Positions 1 to 12,263 of a stretch of 64,000 nt of DNA are shown piece by piece. Source of the DNA: Struthio camelus. Its lineage: Eukaryota; Chordata; Aves; Struthioniformes; Struthionidae. Both the position numbers and the translations under genes were made by a program. The notes under the pieces are model-generated. The model was not told the origin of the DNA, searched no databases, and saw nothing but the letters and a program-made list of their open reading frames with translations. The stretch covers positions 1,486,001 to 1,550,000 of the forward strand of contig NC_090967.1 in assembly GCF_040807025.1 (NCBI RefSeq), read 5' to 3'. Positions within the stretch are counted from its first letter, which is position 1, and each line of letters begins with the position of its first letter.

Positions 1-810
1 CACACCTTCATCAGCAGTTTCCAGTTTTGCATTAGAGTTCTTTTGGGACTTTTGGGTGAACGCCGTTCAGTCCTGTGACTTAACAGGTTCCCGTCTGTTT
101 TCTTCCATCAGAAGAACTCTGACCGATCTGCTGTGGTGAATCTGTTGGGTGCAAGGGTCTCTTCATTTTTGAAGATTGATACAACGCATAAATGTTTTGA
201 ACTGTCCCAGCAATTTCACCGATAGCGATGTCTAAGAGTTGTATAGATGGTAGAAGGAGGGCTGTAGACACTAATACCAATTAAATAGCAATATTATTTT
301 TAGACTGTTCAAATATCTGTAGTTGAATTTTTCTATTCTGTTAAATACAATATGGTAGCAAGAAGGGAAGTCGTTTCATATACAATAGCACTTGAGCCTG
401 TGTTATGATGTTTGATAAAATATATATTTCAGCATTATTTTTTTTCTGTATATGTTTATGCAGCTTTAAAGTTGATTTGAGATTGTGATATGGAGGCTTT
501 AAACTGCCTGTTTATGTTGTTACAGTAGCAGTAACTTTTTCTATTTTTTGATTTGTGTGTGTATGTGTATATATATGTGTATACACACACAATATATATA
601 CTTAAAAATATATTTGTGCATGTATGTATATTATGAATACGACTTCTTCTGTAGTTTCTGTTATATAATTCAGATTATAAATAGTGTCCTATCCCTTTTT
701 AAATATCTCCCAAATTAACAGAAATGGAAGTTGCAGCTGTAACCTTTTTGGAGGAATAAATGTGTTTGCCGAATTGAATATATTTGTACCCAATCTGAAC
801 TGTCTTGCAG
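1..810. other. SPPL2B: SPPL2B intron, 5' part outside the window
   Basis: AT-rich non-coding sequence ending in a good splice acceptor (TGTCTTGCAG, 801-810). I looked for the preceding SPPL2B exon, which should encode the rest of the protease-associated domain, and did not see it. The first exons of the gene therefore lie upstream of this window. The only structure is a short alternating TG/TA/AC tract near 554-591. Confidence 0.7.
554..591. repeat. TG/TA/AC alternating dinucleotide tract
   Basis: A 38-bp alternating pyrimidine/purine run made of TG, TA and AC units, followed by a short AT stretch. It is an ordinary intronic microsatellite. Confidence 0.75.
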
Positions 811-900
811 GTTCCTCCTGGGGGTAACAGGAGTCAATATGAAGAAATTGATATTCCTGTGGCTCTGCTCAGCTACGCCGATATGTTAGATATTGGCAAG
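811..900 (+). CDS. SPPL2B: SPPL2B exon a (end of protease-associated domain)
   Basis: Thirty whole codons beginning [12 protein letters not shown] and containing [14 protein letters not shown]. This is the conserved end of the lumenal protease-associated domain, before the first membrane helix. The acceptor is TTGCAG at 805-810 and the donor GTAAAC at 901. Confidence 0.93.
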
Positions 901-3900
901 GTAAACCCAATAAGTGTTCTAATTCATACCATCTCAAATGAGTCATTGCTCAGTGTATTTGATGTGCATCTTAGGAGCTATAAATCTATTGAGTTGTACT
1001 CGTGAAGATTGTGTTATTTTTATAATAATATTTGTTTAAAAGTTAGTGTCCTGAAAAAAAATGCGTATTTTTGGGGTTCATTTCTGCACAAAATCAAAAT
1101 GAACCTACTGCCTCTGCTATTCATGTTATTTATTTCTGGAATCTGCTTGCTCTGAAATATTTGTAATAAAGTTTGATTTTTGAGGTTGTATAATAAAAAC
1201 TAATGTCATGCGAAATTGCGTAAAAGTATCAGAAGTAATTTGGGGCCCTCATTACAGGTGGTTCTGTGTCTTCTATTTCTGTATGTGAATTTCTTCAGCA
1301 GCACTTCTGAGTCTGGCAAGACTGTCATAATCATAATTTTTTAAATAATTTGTTTATTTTTATGTCAGTAGGATAACTTCCTGTTATCCGGTTGGCTTTT
1401 GGGCTGCTTTTGCCTTTGACAGGGCAAAAATAAGGATTTTGCATTTCAGACATGTTTTCAAAAGTTCTTTAGAATACTCTCCTTAAAATACTTCTGTTAA
1501 AAGTAAGGGATTCCTCACCAAACAGTTCCGAAAAACCCATGCAAGTTCTGAGAGGAAAAAGATACTGGTACCATGACTGTTACAATCATTGGAATTTTAT
1601 AACCAGAACACTCTCACTGAGGCTAAGGACCAGATCCTGATGAGGAATTGGATCCTAAAATTTTGTTCAGTAGTGCCTACCTTTTAGGCATCAGTAACCT
1701 AATGCTAGTGAGTCTAGTTTTAAAAATTTAAATTGACCAGAATTTCATTCCTCAGTACCTACTCCCTACTCTTCCTATCTAAGTTCACTGTAGTGCAGCA
1801 CAGAAAGGAGAGTGAAATAATTGATGCTGAGGACCCCATGTCCATGCTATACCTGTTTCAGGGAGGGTTGTTTTGGAATAGTCCTCATCTGGTCATGTAC
1901 TTGGAATGCCCATTGGCAGCTGGAACATATTTTTCTGGTTCCAGGAAGGAATGCAGCCCAAGTCTCAAACTGTTCTATCGCATGAACCAAAGTGCAATTT
2001 GTGATCAGGAGATAAAACTTCATGAGCACATTACTATAAAACAGGCATGTAGACACTTAGATAAACTTTAAACTCCCTCACTGGGTCTAGTATCATCATA
2101 TGTCTGGATCCTCTCTTGATTTGAGCCAGCAGAGAAGCACCTAGTTGTGCATGGACAGTTCTGCATATGTACAGGAGCAGAACTGTAAATGTCTGTGGTG
2201 CTTCTAGGTCACAGAGGAAGATGTTTCATTTAATTGCATTCATTTTTGAGCGCTAGAGCAAGGTTGTTCTTTGCACTGCCTTCAACATTTAGCTGCATGG
2301 GTTTTTTTATTTATACTAAAAAAAGTAGTATTGAAAACGAAATTAGGAGATTTGAAGAACAGACTGGTTCTACTTAGGACTGATCACTGAGATCTTCATA
2401 ACTTGTATTTGCCTCTGCAGAGTTTCGGCAGGTCAGCGAAGGGGGCTTTGTATGCACCCAACGAGCCTGTGTTAGACTACAACATGGTGATTATATTTGT
2501 CATGGCTGTGGGGACTGTGGCAATTGGAGGTTACTGGGCAGGAAGCAGAGATGTGAAAAAGTGAGTAATTGGAATGCAGTGTATTGGTTTGTTTATTATA
2601 CTTTTCACAGAGGGAGGGGAAAAAAGTACATGGCAGTATTATCTAAAGAAACCTGATAGCTCTGCTAATGAGGGTCTGTATAACTAGAATGGGAGAATGC
2701 TGATGTGATGTATTTGAGAGGCCTTGTGTTGGCTTTGTCACCACATAAAATTATTACAGTATATTTTGCATGTGGCTTATTCTAGTGTTTTACCTTTTCA
2801 ACAAATAAAATGTTTTAGAAAGCTCAAAAGGAAAGTTGGATAGGAATAAGCTTCCGATGTGTGCTTTGGCAAAGATTCCCCTTTGAAGTCCTTTTCTAAA
2901 AATCATAGAAACTGTTTTTATGGTATAGCGTAAACATCTTAATCTGCGACATGTGATGTCAACATTTATCTTTTACTGTTGTCATACTATGCTTATTATG
3001 AATCTTTTCTTGGAATTTTGTGCTTTCCTTTTACAAGTAAGGGAGGGGAAAAGGAGATCCATGCCATTCCTATTTCTGATGTTTACGCTATACACAATTT
3101 GACTCCAGGATTTCTCCTGGAGACAGGAGCAACTTATTCTGCAGTAATATGCAGGATTCTGTTCAGAGTTGTTAGTAAATTAAAAATAGTGCTCTTGATA
3201 AATTAATCTAGCGAACTATTTTATGCATCATGTTGAAGCTGCTGTTCATGTACCAGTGTAGACATGTGGAGTTCCACTGACTAAAGTGGGGATCTATGCA
3301 GTGGCAATCCATTACTGTCATGTCATGTCTCCCAACTGCATGTGGTTGTCACTGAAAATTCAGAGCCCTTTTATATGTTATTGGAGGAGTGGTCTGACTA
3401 TATCCATGTTACACTTTCAGACGATACATGAAGCATAAACGTGATGATGGGGCGGACAAACACGATGATGAAACAGTCGATGTGACTCCAGTAATGATCT
3501 GCGTGTTTGTAGTGATGTGCTGCTCGATGTTGGTCCTCCTTTATTTCTTCTATGACCACTTAGGTACCATTAAAGTTATTTCTATTGAAAAATCTTCAAT
3601 GCCACTAATTTGTCATCACTTAAAGAGCCTTTCTACTCTGAAAATGATTATGAATGGCTGTCTTCTGCTGTGTTTCTTCATGCCAGTATGATTTAAAAAC
3701 ATGCAAAAAACTGCTGGCTAGATCTCTATACCTAGTTTTAGTGAGGTTGAAACAGGTGAACACAGAGCTTCTTTCAAACATTAAAACCTATTAAGTAGAT
3801 GTAAACTATTAGACTTCAGTTTTTGACCTCTATTCTTCTTTGTGTTATTAATTAATTTAAGGTATTATAATATGGGAAGCAGGGTTTTTTGTATTTTTTT

Positions 3901-6900
3901 TTTAACATATGTAAGTTTCTACTCATTACTCTTATCTAATTGATTGGGGAGGGGAAAAAAACAGGCGAGCTTAAGACACTGAAATTTACATCCTCACTTT
4001 TTTGAGGAACATTTTTGTGCCTGTTAAAAAATGACAAATGTGCCCCATCTGCATCAACCCATTTTGTTACCGAGTCATTTTAAGAGTTACTTTTAGCAAT
4101 GAGACTTTAAGCCTTATTTCCTATGTCAGGCTTTGTGATTGTCTGTTCTTTGTTCAGCTGCGATTTGAAAGGAAGTATCTCTTCTCTTACACTACTTGCA
4201 CTTACTACTTTTTCTTTCTCAGTCTATGTTATCATAGGAATATTTTGCCTGGCTGCCTCGATTGGTCTTTACAGTTGTCTGTTTCCCTTTGTAAGAAGAT
4301 TCCCATTGGGAAAATGCAGGTATGTGGCAATTTCCACATTTTATTAAGCAAAATCTTTCTCTGTCAAGCCTTGAAAATGTTGGATAGATGATAGATTTAC
4401 TGGCTTCCTACTTCAAAATGGAAGATCTACAAATGACTGCCTTTTTTCATGTTTGGTTGGTGTGTTTCTTTTTCAGAATCCCAGACAACAACTTGCCTTA
4501 TTTTCACAAGCGTCCACAGGTCCGGATGTTGCTGTTGGCAGTATTTTGTATCTCTGTCAGCATAGTCTGGGGAGTCTTCAGAAATGAAGATCAGTAAGTG
4601 TATATTTTCATTTCTTTGCTAGAAGATTGTGATATGCTTTATGATACCTCTGCCCTATAGTATAAGTTAATGACATCCTCAGTAACGTAAACTTATCCAA
4701 ATTTTAGGAGGGACAGGAAATAGACTAGAAACTTGGACAAATGTTTAGTTGTGCCTTCAGAAGAAGTACTTTTTCTTTCTTGTTGGCTTAAGTTCCAGAA
4801 AGATATCTATTAAGCCTGAATTTTTTTGAGTACCACTCCATATTGTGACCACTGTGGCTTAAGGCAGCCTTTCAGAAGTATTACGGACGTTTGGACTCAA
4901 TTTATCTTATTTGTTGTCTTCATGTGATGATCTGCATGTGCATTTGTTTTGAGAGGTTAAGAGGCATTAGGTTTCACATCTTTAGTTTCTCTCACTGTCT
5001 GCTATGAGCAAATCATTCTCCGCATCTGGCATTGCTAAAATTCTGTAACTATAACACATTCTTATCATTATTGTTGGATATTTTCACACATTATCCTGTC
5101 TCACAGATGCTCCAGTTGCCCCAGGTATTCATGATGTGCTCTTCTTGGTCCCTCTATCTTGGATTCAGTGTTGGAACCAAAATGCTAGTTTTCGTTTCTA
5201 CCCACCATACCAAAGATGTCTCCTTGGCCTTGAATGTCTGTATTGCCTTTGTGGGGTCCATTTTCTGTGTGAAGTCTGTGGATTGTTCACTGACAGAACT
5301 CATAAATCCAGGTTGTTAATGCAAACTGGGATATTGAGGACTGGGAAATACATCTTTTGCCTCAAAACTGGAATGGACCCAAGTGTTGTCTGCACAAAGC
5401 TCCATCAGCAGGCGCTCAAGTATTGATCATGAGATCAGTCAAAATGCCACAAGGTCTTTTCTTAACCAGCTAGTGCAGCTGATACCAGTCTAGATGCAAA
5501 AGAGAGATTATGCTGTTTCATATCGCAAATCCAGCTTTTGGGGGAGTGATATGTTTGACCTAGCAAATCAAGAGTAAAGCAAAGAGCCTTAGTTCTCCTG
5601 GGCCTATCACAATCACAAAACGGGCCTAGCGGTAAATTTTCCCCAGCACACCAGGGTACACATTTGCACAAACCAAAGGACCCCAACTCCTCCTATTTTG
5701 GAACCAATAGTTGAAGCCTGTACAGAAGAGGTCAATCCTGTCTTGACATCAGTGATCATCTTATCTCCTCTGCTTCAAGAGCATTCCATGAGGCAAGGAA
5801 TGGATGACTTGGGACCCTCCCTGCCCTGTTTGGAATATTCAACAGTCATCATTGAACATTGCTCCCTCTTGATACCATAGTCAAAAAGCCAAAAGTCGTC
5901 TTTGCTTTTGTCATATCCTGTGTGTGCCTGACGAAGAGAAGGAGCAAAGTCCAGCATTGCCAGTACTAAGCACAGTGACAGTTGTCCTCCAGTATTTCAG
6001 CCTCTCTTCTCTCTTGAAGTATTTCTTCACGTTGCAAGGCCAGACACTGACCAGTTTTTTGCCTTGGAAGCTGCTTAGAAAATTAATCCTCCCTCCTTGT
6101 GAATAGGAACATTTCACAGTACTGCAAGCAAATGAAGTACTGTTGGTCTCATACGTAAGTGTCCTTGCTCTTGGGGCTTTCTCCCACATATGCCAAAGGT
6201 CGAAAAATATACTTTTTGTCAAATCTACCTCTTCAGCACAAAGATTTTGATAGCAAGATCTTGACTCGGCCTATCTGTATTGGTGTCTACTTCCTGAATA
6301 TTTTAATTCCTGCTTGTCCAGACATTTTTTCTTTTACTGAGGTTCCCAAGATGGACAGGAGGCTTTCAGCAGTGTTATCCAAGGAACAGACCTCTAGTAG
6401 CCTCTGAAAAGTTTTGTGCAACTTTCTTTCCGTGGATGTTCCACACTTCATACGTTTCCTGTGAGGAGTTTATCAAATTGAACCAGTCTCTTGGACATAT
6501 GAAGGCATAGTCCACTGGGAAGAGTCTTTGGCTCAATAAGGTGACTTTTAGTTACTGTGCACCACTTAACAGTCACTGCTGTTGTCTAGCAATAGAGCTA
6601 CACAAATCAGTTGTAGTGCTCAGCATTAATAAAGAATGAATCTATTTTTTCCATCCTAGTCTTTCTTTGTTCATGGCCATACTTTCAGGTAATAGGCCCC
6701 TCTGTGGTGTTTGTACTTAAGGGCAAAGGGTATAAGAAGTAGGATCTCATGTAGAAAATAAAGGCTATTCAGGAATTTTTGTTTGTGACAGATCATCTGG
6801 CACTGTTTTCCAGATACAACCATGAGGTTTTGGATCCTCTGGAGAATCTAGAATGTTTCTGTCTTGTGGGTACAAGAGGGGACTTATGCATAATCAGAAA

Positions 6901-9900
6901 CCTAACAGGAACTAAAGGTATCCTTCCATATGACACTGGTATTGTAACTTTGCAGACAGATTTGTTGCCAACATGGTGGCAACGTATAGACAATCATGAA
7001 TAACTACCTCAGTTTTCTTGAGGGAAATGTGAGTTGTAGTGGAGGACCTTCCATCTGAAAATTCTGAACTCTTCAGATCTGAGTGATGTATCCCTTTGGT
7101 CCCCACTAAATGTCCTTTAGATATAACTATTTACTTTTCAGGAGGAAAGCCCAATTTAAGGTTCAGCCACTGGAAATCCTCTGGCCTGATTCCTAAACCC
7201 TTATCTTCTTTCTCTTCCATTATCATTTCCATACCTGCCTTTGTTCAGCAGTTGTGTAGTTTGCTGTGGCAGTGTAAGGTTAACCAATCACAATAGACTG
7301 AATTATTGAAGTTCTCAACAGGAACAGAATCACTGAATACTTGGGGATGGAGGAGACCTCTGGAGATCATCTGGTCCAGCCCCCCTGCTCAGGCATAGTC
7401 ATCTAAAGCAGGCTGCCCAGGACCATTTCCAGTCAGGTTTGAATATTTCCAAGGATGGAGACTCCCAACCTCTCTAGGCAACCTGTTCCAGTGTTCAACT
7501 GCCTTTGCAGTAAAGAAGCGTTTCCTTGTGTTCAAGTGGAATTTCCTGTGTTTCAGTTTGTGCCAATTACCTCTTCTTCTACCAGTCAACTATGCAGTGC
7601 AGCTTCATAGGCTATCTCAGACTATCTTGCCTTCCACACTTCTTTTCAGGGACCCCTCTCAGAACTTATTTGAACAGCAGGCCAATTCATTCTTGTCTCT
7701 GGGGACCATAGAACTTGTTTTTAATCCATCAAAAGAAAGGTTGCAGGGCTCCTTTCTGTGTCATTAAGCCACGAAGCCTTGGGAGTAGTCCGTCAGGTAC
7801 TGAATTTACCTCTTGGGGATTTCACTAGTGGAAACATTAAAAACATTTAAAAAAAAATCTCAGAAAATATTTTGGAGCTTCTTTCCTAGAGTAGGGTTTG
7901 AGTTTATTCAAAATCTTTGCCTGTAGAGATTTTAAAGTGCTGTCCTCAAGGATTCACCAGTTGCTAGTGTTTTTAAATTTGGGTGTTGGAAGCAGTGGTG
8001 TCCTTGTTGGATGGAAATTTATTTTCCACTTTGTGGGATGGTGAATTATAGGACTGGCCCATGAGCGCCAAGAGGTTGTTTGGAACAATTCCTTTAAGGT
8101 GTTGCGCTGGGAGGCCTCCGCAGGACAACCAAACCAGTTGATAGGCGTTTTGCCCTGGTAAGGTAATTCAGCAGGCTCCGTACACTAAACAGGTTGGGGT
8201 GGTAGTATAGGTGTCCCTACTCCTTATGAATGAATTCACAATTGCAGTGGTTAACAGGTAAATAACAAAGTTTAAGGAATTAATGAGCGGTAACGATAAC
8301 AACTATAGTAATACTTCGTGCTTATTGTATATTGTTATCAATATTAACTTATTTACAATAGTATGGGAGGGGGGGAGTGCGGCGCGTCCCTGAAGCCCGG
8401 CGTTGGGGGTGGCCCTCCTCCGCTAGCTGTCCCGCAGCCTACGGTGGAGCCGTCTCCAATTGGGGAACATGCCCTTGGCTTCTTCAGGCCTTGAAAAAGA
8501 CCGCCAGTGATTTCATCTCCTCTTCTTTCCTGGGTCGCCAACGAGGAGAAGTCCCCCCCCCCCCCCCCAATCTAAAGGCGCATGGCTTTTTATAGATAGA
8601 CCGCATTGTGACCGCAGGCATCCAAACACTGCCATTAGTCACACTCTGTCCAGATCCACGTTCTTACTGGTGTGTTTTGGATCCGTCACCAGCACGTGGA
8701 CCAGCCTGCCGACCAGCGCCTAGGTCTGCTCCCCTTCTAGAGTGCTCGCCTTGATTGACAGTCACCCCTACCAATGATTTAATAATGTCAGGGTGGGACA
8801 CAAGGGCCAGCTGACTAAGGGTCACACAAAGGACAGCATGATTGACAGGACATACAGACCACAAATAAAACCTTTTTAGCAGATCCGAAACAACTTTCAA
8901 TCTATTAAGGGTTCTACTATGACAGCTGTTCAAAAAAGATTATTGTTCATTTAGCACAGATCGCTTTCTTGCTTCTAGGGCAAAGCATTCAATAACCTTC
9001 AAATATATACTAGACCTTTTCTGCTACTGGTTATTGTTCAGTGGCAGTATTTTACACTGCATAATTCTCATCCAGTTTATTCACCTAAAATATATATTAT
9101 TGTTGGAAGATTGCCAGACATGACAGATTTATTTTTAGAATTGAAATGTACTTTATTGTTCCACAAACAGTTTGTAGTCTTACTATCTGTTAAGAACTGA
9201 TGCAGGTTTGAATCTGTTTTATGAATCGTGGCAGATTGATTTCTAAGGCTAATTTCAGTTCATTTTGGTTAAACTAGTGATAATATAATATAGAGGTGGA
9301 TGTGTTCTTTTGTTTGATGGGTTTTCGTTTGTTTACTTACATCTTTGGAAAAAACAATAACATTTGGTTGTTATTACTTAAAGTATTTAAGTTCATAAAG
9401 ACTTAACTTACATGGCAATAAACCAACACTTTATAGTTGCAGCAGTTTTCAGCTCAGATTTTTTTTCATAGAAGGTGAAACACTCTAAACATGGATCTTC
9501 TTTCTTGATTTCACTCTGCCACTTTTCTCTCGCAGTATGAGTTGAGAGAGGGGGCCTTAACTTCCATCTCTCCGTTCAGTCTCAAAATTCAGCTGAGGAT
9601 GGGGAAAGAAAAGAAAACTATTTTCTTTCTTTAGGTGGGCCTGGATTCTGCAAGATGCTTTAGGAATTGCTTTCTGTCTTTACATGTTGAAAACAATTCG
9701 CCTGCCTACGTTTAAGGTATGGAAATTACGTAGATGTAAAAAGAGAATTTGCCCGCATGTGAGCAAACACTGAAGTTGCATACTCCATCCTGTTAGTGCA
9801 GCTACTGTATTCGTTCTCAGGTGGTACCCTAGATATTTCTAGTGATATTAAAACTTCCTGTTTGCTTCTAGTTGGTTTGTATGTAACACACCACAGTACT

Positions 9901-12227
9901 ATGTACCAATGACCTTGTACTCTGCTCAGCGATGACTTCATGTTTTAGGTCTTCAATTAAAAACGTTCTGAAGAACTGTATAACGTAGATGTTATTAAAC
10001 ATGATTGCTTCTTGTAGATTTGTTGTTTACTTGGGGATCTGTCACTTGTCATATATATATACTAACTTTTGATTTGAATACTTTCAAGTTGCTAATTCTT
10101 CTCTGCTGTTTATGGGCATTCACATACTATGCATTAGTAAAGGATTTTGTTTCTTTCTTCAGGGTTGTACCTTGCTCCTCCTGGTTCTTTTTGTGTATGA
10201 TGTATTTTTTGTATTTATCACACCTTTTCTAACAAAGGTAAGTAAAGTGCCTGCTACTCACAGAGCTGCCTGTTTCTCTGTGTTCCTAAACAAACCTAGA
10301 CCTGCTGACTGAACTGCTGGTTTACAGTTTCCCTTCTTTTCTTTAGACAGGGGAGAGTATAATGGTGGAGGTGGCTGCAGGCCCGTCCGATTCTGCCACG
10401 CATGAAAAGGTACTGTTTGTAGCCCAAAAACATGAGACAATCTCAACTACTCTAAAAGTTCAAAGACTGCAGAGAGCTGAAATGGAGATGTCAGTTTGAA
10501 AAGAATTTTGTGTGGAAGTAAAAAGTGCTCCTGAGCTCTTTGGAAATCCACAGCAAAAGCAGGGGACGATACAAACTTTTAGTGGCTCATGATAATAGCT
10601 TTGGTTTTCCTTTATCTTGATTTTTAAGGATTTTAGTGCAATGAAGCTTGCTAGCTCAGTTTAACAAAAATACGTGAACACATTTGGAGATAAAACTAAT
10701 CGCTAGTGAAGTATATCCTTTTTTACCTGAAGAGATTAAATTATATGATCAGTCTGTCTCTTCCCCCTCCCTAGTTTTGATAATTGCCTTATGAAAAGTT
10801 GAAGCTAGGCAAGGGAGAGAAACCCAAACTGGAGGCCTCAGAAAGAAAACAGACATTAGAATTCAGCAGAATTGTGCAGAGCTGTAGAACACGATGCGTC
10901 TGACTTGGGTCAGGGTAAGGGAAGGGGGAAGTAAGGTATAGGAGATGCTGAGATACAAAGTGTAAAACAAATAAAAAATAAACTGGTGAGAAGGCCGATT
11001 TTGTTAACTTAAGTCTAGGTCTCTTTTTTTTTGAGCAATGAATATACTACTATCACATGGGAATTCACAGTAAAGAAAATAGTTGTTTGCAGGAGGAACT
11101 ACAGGTAGACTATCCATGCTGGTTTTTTACGCTGTTATATTTTGTACCATTGTAGTTTTCCTATGTTTCAGTTTTATATACAGAAGAAATTGTGAAGAGC
11201 AGTAATTATAGCATAACTAGATACAACTATTGTGGTTATAGCATAATCAAAAAAGAAAACTGAAGTTTCTTTAATGTACTTCTTTGCACTGAACCTTGCC
11301 CCACCATGCATTAGCATTGCAACTTATATAGTACACAGGAGCATTGGCTGTTATAAAACACTTAAATAAGGAAAACGAGTGACTTGAATACCAGCCTTCA
11401 CTTTTTGGAGACTTTAAATACAACCAGGAGGACCAAATATAAATGGAAATTTCTTATGCATTTGTCAGCTTACCAAAATAGCTTATTTTCTAGAGTTAAA
11501 ACAGTTGTTGATATGTGCAGCCCATCATATGTGAGGACTTTGAAATTAATATAGAATGTTTTGAGATCTGTTTGCCATACTGAGGGTTGTCTTGGCTGTT
11601 TGTTTTATGTTTGTTCATTGCTTATGTATTGAATATATTTTGTTAATTATCAGTAATATTAATGACAGCTATGATGTGAAAAAGATGTTTCCTCTATTTG
11701 TAGTCTGCAGTTTCAATACAACAATTCTAGCAAGTGTTGGTAATACATAGAGAAAACATCTTTCCATAAAATATGTCTCTTTCATTTCCAAGCTCCCAAT
11801 GGTCCTGAAGGTTCCAAGACTGAACTCCTCACCATTGGCTCTTTGTGATAGGCCTTTTTCTCTCCTAGGATTTGGAGACATTTTAGTTCCAGGTATTTCT
11901 TAGTGTGTTAAGAATTTTTCTTGTTGCACGTGTGGTATTAGTTTATTCCGCGTCTACTACCATTTCAATTGGGAAACCTGATTTGACTTGAATAAACCTG
12001 ATATAAATAAACCTTTTATGTTCTTTCTTTTTTCTGCACTGTTTGTTTTTACCAATAAATTAAATCCACGTTAATGTGGTTAAGTTTCACATGCAGAGAT
12101 ATCAAGAAATGTAGAGAAAATCTGAAGAGTTGATTTAGCAATTGTTTTATATATAAATATATAAATATTTTTTAATACTGTGTGATGGTAGAGGTTATGT
12201 CTTCAAGTGGCTTGTCCCTTTGCACAC

Positions 12228-12263
<36 letters not shown>

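Noticed and set aside
8500..8560. Retroviral primer-binding-site reading of the minus-strand TTGGCGACCCAGG motif
   Set aside because: The start resembles a tRNA-Arg type site but the match fails after eight bases, and the distance to the TATA-like box is too short for a normal LTR.
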